Source: Natronococcus sp. A-GB7
GTDB taxonomy: Archaea > Halobacteriota > Halobacteria > Halobacteriales > Natrialbaceae
NCBI RefSeq assembly: GCF_029688865.1
Contig: NZ_JARUKV010000025.1
Span: 1-64,000, forward strand
Length of the DNA: 64,000 nt
Reading direction: 5' to 3'
The notes beneath the pieces were generated by a model. It searched no databases, was not told the origin of the DNA, and was given only the letters and a program-made list of their open reading frames with translations. The position numbers and the translations under genes are program-made. Shown in pieces: positions 59,936 to 64,000 of the stretch (the first letter of the stretch is position 1; each line of letters starts with the position of its first letter).

Positions 59936-60480
59936 TCAATCGTTGAACGTACTTGAAACGAACTCGTCGACGGAATGTGCGGCGAAGCTCGGAAGGAATT
60001 CGTCGGCGACGAACTGCCGTATCTCGCTCGTAGAGTGCGCTGGCTCGCCCTCGATGATGTCGTTTCCTTTTGCCACGGATTTAATTGCGTCCGAGAGATC
60101 GACAGTAGCGAGATCCCGTTTCGTTTCTCCGGTGTGGACGTCTTTTGCCCGGAGCACCCAGCGAAGACCGTCCGTGCCGATCGCGACGAGATAGCGTTTC
60201 TCGAGCGTCTCGAGGTACTTCGCGAACGTATCCGAATCGACGTAGTCCCGTACATCGTCGGTTGCGTGGTGTTGCATCCCATTGCTTGCTCTTCGTTTGC
60301 TGCTTTCGCCTCGAGGAGGCAAACGAGCCGTGGGAAGACGTTCTTGAGCAAGTAGTCGGGGCGCTTGATTTCGACGTTTCGATAGGTGCTCGGGCGACGA
60401 ACGAAGTGCGGGCCGGTTCCGGAGTAGCGGTTCGAAATCGGATTCCAGTAGCCGAGTCCATGAAGCACTGGTTCGATGAC
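59936..60480 (-). pseudogene. Broken HsdR_N-like restriction-type domain
   Basis: The frame from 60480 reads VIEPVLHGLGYWNPIS...KRPDYLLKNVFPRLVCLLEAKAANEE, the pattern of the N-terminal nuclease domain of type I R or Eco57I-type proteins (vxPxLxxLGw...RPDyxL...vxxEaK). At about 60300 it moves to another frame, NGMQHHATDDVRDYVDSDTFAKYLETLEKRYLVAIGTDG (split by position), continuing to FVADEFLPSF. So at least one frameshift breaks it, and the usual start and downstream methylase/helicase parts are missing. A decayed remnant beside an AbrB-PIN pair. Confidence 0.7.
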
Positions 60481-60623
60481 CTATTGTTCCTACCGTAACT
60501 AGACCAGCTGCGGTAGCTAACTCAGGCACCTATTGTACCTCACGGACTGTCGTTATCTTCCCCCCAAGCGAGCGTCCACCCGCAGCCCACGCCTTCTTTA
60601 GGAGCCGTCTCCCAGCAGGAGGT

Positions 60624-61289
60624 ATGCACGTCGTCGTCAACGCCGCCATGAGCGCGGACGGGAAGCTCTCCTCGAGACGCCGCGAACAGCTAGCCATCAG
60701 CGGCGAGGAGGACTTCGCGCGGGTGGACCGCCTCCGGGCCGACAGCGACGCCGTCGTCGTCGGCGTCGGGACCGTCCTCGCGGACGACCCCCACCTCACC
60801 GTCAAGGACGAGGCGCTGATCGCCGACCGACGCGACCGGGGCGACCCGGCCCACCCCGCCCGCGTGGTCGTCGACTCGACGGGACGGACCCCGCTGGACG
60901 CGGCCGTCCTCGACGACGCGGCGACGACCTACGTCTGTACGAGCGAGCGGGCGACGATCGACGATCGGATGGACCTCTCGAATCAGGCGGAGCTGATCAC
61001 GGCGGGTGACGATCGGGTCGACCTCCTGCGGGCGTTCGCGACGCTGCAGGGCCAGGGCCTCGAGCAAATCATGGTCGAGGGCGGGGGTGAACTCATCTTT
61101 TCGCTGTTCGAAGCCGGGCTCGTCGACGAGCTTCAGGTGTTCGTCGGCCCGAAGGTCATCGGCGGACGGGACGCCCCCACGCTGGCCGACGGCGAGGGGT
61201 TCGTCGCGGAGTTTCCCACTCTCGAGCTCGAGGGGCTCGAGCGCGTCGGTGAAGGGGCGCTGCTGACCTGGCGGACGGGCGAGCGCTAA
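60624..61289 (+). CDS. arfC: 2,5-diamino-6-(ribosylamino)-4(3H)-pyrimidinone 5'-phosphate reductase
   Basis: A 221-residue reductase of the RibD C-terminal/dihydrofolate reductase-like fold. NAAMSADGKLSS (residues 6-17), GVGTVLADDPHLT (about 48-60), RVVVDSTGRTP and VEGGGELIFSLFEAGLVDEL are the family motifs. It reduces the pyrimidine intermediate in archaeal riboflavin/F420 (and deazaflavin) synthesis with NAD(P)H. Normal length and alone in its unit. Confidence 0.94.
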   Translation: MHVVVNAAMSADGKLSSRRREQLAISGEEDFARVDRLRADSDAVVVGVGTVLADDPHLTVKDEALIADRRDRGDPAHPARVVVDSTGRTPLDAAVLDDAATTYVCTSERATIDDRMDLSNQAELITAGDDRVDLLRAFATLQGQGLEQIMVEGGGELIFSLFEAGLVDELQVFVGPKVIGGRDAPTLADGEGFVAEFPTLELEGLERVGEGALLTWRTGER

Positions 61290-61350
61290 ACCCCGAGCCG
61301 ACTCGAGTCCTCCCGTCACACATTTGCGCGCTCGTTCCCTACGACCGACC

Positions 61351-61884
61351 ATGGAACGAGCCACGTTCGGCGGCGGCTGTTTCTGGTGCGTCGAGGCGGC
61401 CTTCGAGCAACTCGAGGGCGTCGAATCGGTCACCTCCGGGTACGCGGGCGGCCACACCGAAAACCCCTCCTACAGAGCGGTCTGCTCCGGGAGCACGGGC
61501 CACGCGGAGGTCGTCCAGCTCGAGTACGATCCCGAGACGATAGCCTACGAGGACCTGCTCGAGGTCTTCTTTACGATCCACGACCCGACCACGAAGGACC
61601 GCGAGGGACCGGACGTCGGCAGCCAGTACCGCTCGGCGATCTACGCCCACGACGACGACCAGCTCGAGACCGCTCGGGCCTTCGCCGAGGAGCTCGAAAA
61701 GGAGGGGCTCTACGAGGGGATCGTCACCGAGATCGAACCGCTCGAGACGTTCTACGAGGCCGAGGAGCACCACCAGAACTACTTCGAGAAGAATCCCAAC
61801 GACGCCTACTGCTCGATGCACGCGGCGCCGAAAGTTGAGAAGGTCCGCGAGAAGTTCGCTGCGAAGGCGACGCCCGAGAACTGA
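61351..61884 (+). CDS. msrA: Peptide methionine sulfoxide reductase MsrA
   Basis: A 177-residue MsrA reducing methionine-S-sulfoxide. The catalytic cysteine is C10 in FGGGCFWCVEAAF. GYAGGHTENPSYRAVCSGSTGHAEVVQ and DPTTKDREGPDVGSQYRSAIY are family signatures, and the C-terminal CSMHAAPK keeps a cysteine that may resolve the disulfide. Start ATG 61351; longer frame lacks similarity. Its TGA lies within the repeat unit at 61881-61909. Confidence 0.95.
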   Translation: MERATFGGGCFWCVEAAFEQLEGVESVTSGYAGGHTENPSYRAVCSGSTGHAEVVQLEYDPETIAYEDLLEVFFTIHDPTTKDREGPDVGSQYRSAIYAHDDDQLETARAFAEELEKEGLYEGIVTEIEPLETFYEAEEHHQNYFEKNPNDAYCSMHAAPKVEKVREKFAAKATPEN

Positions 61885-61966
61885 TGCGGATCGCTGTACC
61901 GATGTGCCGGCGTGATCGCCGCCCGGATCGCGGTTACGCCGGAACTGGCGTACGGTAAACCGTACG
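61881..61966 (+). repeat. Second copy of the stop-codon repeat unit plus hairpins
   Basis: CTGATGCGGATCGCTGTACC and the next nine bases match the unit at 13520-13549 with four differences in 29. The unit again begins at a stop codon (msrA TGA). It is followed by a stem CCGGCGT...ACGCCGG (about 61908-61942) and the palindrome CGTACGGT-AA-ACCGTACG (61949-61966). It separates convergent msrA and the DUF7127 gene. Confidence 0.6.
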
Positions 61967-62017
61967 AAACTCGAGCGACGCGGTCGCTCGGGGAGACGCC
62001 GACCGTCCGGGAGTCCG

Positions 62018-62257
62018 TCACTCGGAGATCGTCAGGATCCCGTTGTTGGCGGTGACCTCGGTCGCGCCGGCGGGCAGATCGAACTGGAACTGCCGATCGT
62101 CCATGACGACGATCACCGTCTCGTCGACGACGTCGACGGACATGTCGGCGGCGTCGGAGCCGAAGTCGACGGTGATCACGCTACCGTCCTCGTCGTCCAG
62201 TTCGCGGACGACCGCATCGTCGGTGTGACCGTCTCGGAGCTGTTTTGGGACTCGCAT
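62018..62257 (-). CDS. DUF7127-family small protein (Hsp20-like fold)
   Basis: A 79-residue acidic protein. SVITVDFGSDAADMSVDVVDETVIVVMDDRQFQFDLPAGATEVTANNGILTISE has the strand order of an alpha-crystallin/Hsp20 domain (about residues 25-79), including the final NGILTI where Hsp20 has NGVLTI. DUF7127 proteins are haloarchaeal. Probably a small chaperone-like or scaffold protein. Convergent with msrA. Confidence 0.83.
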   Translation of the reverse strand: MRVPKQLRDGHTDDAVVRELDDEDGSVITVDFGSDAADMSVDVVDETVIVVMDDRQFQFDLPAGATEVTANNGILTISE

Positions 62258-62439
62258 GGTTCGGCTAGGTGCCCACCGACCGTAAGCACCACCCCCGCAG
62301 CATCCGGCCGTCCAACTCGACGTGTTAGGGCCACCAACCGACGAAAATCGAGAGTCATCGCTCGGTTTCGTACCGGGCCGGCCGTGCGCTCACTCGAAGG
62401 CCGTGCCGTCACAGGGGTTCGCGGCGTCGACCGATCCGT

Positions 62440-62865
62440 ATGCCAGTTGGCAAACTCGGCCCAGAAGACGTCGTAACTGCACAGCCAGACGACGACCTCG
62501 AGAGCGTCGCCGAACGCTTCGCCGAGGAGAACGTCGGCGCCGTCGTCGTCACCGAAGACGACGAGCCGACCGGGATCGTCACCGACCGCGACGTCGCCCT
62601 CGCGATTCCCAACCACGACGACGTGGGCTCGGTCTCGGTCGAGGACGCGATGACTGCCGATCCCGCGACGCTGCAGGAAGACGACGAAGCGGTCGAGATC
62701 TCGCGGGCGATCGAGGAGCACAACGCCCGACGGTTCCCGGTCGTCGACGACGACGGGACGCTGACCGGGATCGTCACGCTCGACGACCTCGTGGCGACGA
62801 TCGGCGAACAGCTCGAGAACGTCTCCGAGACGATCGAGGTCCAGTCGCCAGGCTACAGCCCGTAG
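62440..62865 (+). CDS. CBS-pair protein
   Basis: A 141-residue protein made of two CBS motifs (about residues 8-60, VVTAQPDDDLESVAERFAEENVGAVVVTEDDEPTGIVTDRDVALA, and 72-125, AMTADPATLQEDDEAVEISRAIEEHNARRFPVVDDDGTLTGIVTLDD, given here by position). The pair should bind an adenosine nucleotide or similar. Divergent from the DUF7127 gene. No partner domain. Confidence 0.92.
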   Translation: MPVGKLGPEDVVTAQPDDDLESVAERFAEENVGAVVVTEDDEPTGIVTDRDVALAIPNHDDVGSVSVEDAMTADPATLQEDDEAVEISRAIEEHNARRFPVVDDDGTLTGIVTLDDLVATIGEQLENVSETIEVQSPGYSP

Positions 62866-63067
62866 CGTTCCCGAAACCGATCCGTTTTCGACGGGTAAGC
62901 CGTCCCTTCTCCGAGCGTCTCCCGCTCGTTCGACCGAAACTGTCCGATAGCGACGTCGTCGCTCGAGCGGGGCGGAACGGCCGGCTCCGATCCATAAATC
63001 CTTGATCGCGATACAGAAACCACGCCGTAACAATGAGCGGGGAGGCCGTCGGCCCGTACGAGACTCC

Positions 63068-63835
63068 GTGACGATCAGCAACCGAGCGCTTCGAAAGGGG
63101 GCGTCGCCGACGCCGGACCGTACCGGTGACGGCGAATCGACGGCGGCCGTCCGGCTCGCCGGCGTGAGCCACGAGTACGGCACCGGCGGCGGGTTCCGCT
63201 CCCGATCGGATCGAACGGTAACGGCACTCGAGGACGTCTCGCTTTCGGTCGAGGCCGGCGAGACCGTCGGCCTCGAGGGACCGAGCGGGAGCGGGAAGTC
63301 GACGATCCTCCACGCGGTCGCCGGGCTGTTGGTGCCGACGGCGGGGACGGTCGCGCTACACGGAACCGACGTGACGGCGCTGTCGAACCGTCGGCGGACC
63401 CGCCTTCGGCGCGAACGCGTCGGGATCGTCTTCCAGCGGTTTCACCTCCTCCCCGCGCTGTCCGCGCGGGCGAACGTCGCGCTCCCGCTGGTACAGGCCG
63501 GGGTTCCGAAGGGGCGACGACGCGATCGCGCGAGACGGCTGCTCGAGCGAGTCGGGCTCGAGGACCGGATAACGCACCTGCCGGGCGAACTGAGCGGGGG
63601 CGAGCGACAGCGGGTCGCGATCGCGCGGGCGCTGGTGACCGATCCCGACGTGATCGTCGCGGACGAGCCGACCGGCGAATTAGACACCGCAACCGGGGAG
63701 ACGGTGCTCGAGGCGCTGACCGACATCGGTCGCGACCGGGCGATGCTGGTCGCCTCTCACGATGCCGAAACGCTCGCCGTCGCCGATCGGGTGGTCACGC
63801 TTCGTGACGGCGGGGTGGTCTCGGCCCGGCGATGA
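63068..63835 (+). CDS. ABC transporter ATP-binding protein (LolD/MacB type)
   Basis: A 255-residue ATPase. Walker A GPSGSGKST (about residue 70), Q-loop FQRFHLL, signature LSGGERQRVAIARAL (about residue 178), Walker B VIVADEPTG and the H-loop ASHDAE are all present. The start is uncertain: I choose GTG 63068; a TTG at 63002 is in frame. A small ATG ORF (63033-63071) ends by overlapping that GTG. The permease is expected downstream, but the next gene on this strand is not in the window; the following gene is on the other strand. Confidence 0.88.
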   Translation: MTISNRALRKGASPTPDRTGDGESTAAVRLAGVSHEYGTGGGFRSRSDRTVTALEDVSLSVEAGETVGLEGPSGSGKSTILHAVAGLLVPTAGTVALHGTDVTALSNRRRTRLRRERVGIVFQRFHLLPALSARANVALPLVQAGVPKGRRRDRARRLLERVGLEDRITHLPGELSGGERQRVAIARALVTDPDVIVADEPTGELDTATGETVLEALTDIGRDRAMLVASHDAETLAVADRVVTLRDGGVVSARR

Positions 63836-63859
63836 GTCTCCTCGACGAGCGCTTCGAAG

Positions 63860-64000
63860 TTACGAATCCTGGGTCCAGAGACCGACCAGCGGGTCGCTCG
63901 AGCCCTCTACCTCGACGCGCAGCGATCGGTCGTCGTCGAGGCCGATCGCGACCCGCTCGAAGTCGGTGACGTAGCGTGACTTTCGGTTGCGGCTGCGGCC
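63860..64000 (-). CDS. 3' end of an unidentified gene, cut by the window edge
   Basis: An open frame enters from the right edge and ends at TAA (63860-63862), giving the last 46 residues (RKSRYVTDFERVAIGLDDD, then SDPLVGLWTQDS). The acidic, regular composition fits a haloarchaeal protein, perhaps a regulator C-terminus, but I cannot name a family. Confidence 0.6.
   Translation of the reverse strand, partial: GRSRNRKSRYVTDFERVAIGLDDDRSLRVEVEGSSDPLVGLWTQDS

Noticed and set aside
1-64000. tRNA, rRNA and other structural RNA genes
   Set aside because: Intergenic regions were read on both strands for cloverleaf-like stems, TPsiC-like GGTTCRA and rRNA-like sequence; nothing convincing was seen.

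Overview
The window is chromosomal DNA from a halophilic archaeon (class Halobacteria). The grounds are high GC, very acidic proteins, tightly overlapping (ATGA-type) operons, TATA-only promoters with leaderless or short-leader starts, and many families found essentially only in haloarchaea (DUF7344, DUF1616, DUF5796, PGF-CTERM proteins, the RPA/RPA-associated pair). I cannot name the genus. I see no rRNA, tRNA or CRISPR array.

Layout. 0.9-6.2 kb (minus strand) is a five-gene operon: acetyltransferase, PLP aminotransferase, Gfo/Idh/MocA dehydrogenase, nucleotide-sugar 6-dehydrogenase and a GT2 glycosyltransferase. This is the enzyme set that makes UDP-2,3-diacetamido-2,3-dideoxy-uronic acids for surface glycans. 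6.5-11.9 kb holds several small winged-helix regulators, some with membrane segments, plus a DUF1616 membrane protein. 12-14.7 kb has a cyclic amidohydrolase convergent with pyrD, separated by an inverted-repeat element. 14.7-17.3 kb is a cbtB-cbtA-ferredoxin-thiolase operon; the thiolase has serines in place of both usual active-site cysteines. 17.5-26.1 kb is a complete Mrp-type Na+/H+ antiporter operon with three large antiporter-like subunits. 26.1-36.8 kb holds a degenerate tyrosine recombinase, a NikR-like regulator, a Tat-lipoprotein phosphatase, a dicarboxylate symporter, stress proteins, a MATE exporter, and a second sugar-nucleotide pair (aminotransferase plus CBS-epimerase fusion).

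36.8-38.5 kb is the most unusual stretch. A RelE/RHH module and a VapBC module lie downstream of the chorismate mutase gene (aroQ). The 3' end of aroQ occurs three times there, and one outlying copy still carries the tail of a second vapC. This looks like repeated foreign insertion, or recombination, at the aroQ 3' end.

38.5-43 kb holds aroQ, archaeal shikimate kinase, small conserved haloarchaeal proteins and a CDC48/VAT ATPase. 43-51 kb has an archaetidylserine decarboxylase, a frameshifted histidine kinase, an Lhr helicase and a PGF-CTERM surface protein. 51-64 kb carries thioredoxin, glutamine synthetase, a metallophosphoesterase, an RPA/RPA-associated operon, a second AbrB-PIN pair beside a broken restriction-type gene, riboflavin/F420-pathway reductase, MsrA, a CBS protein and an ABC-transporter ATPase.
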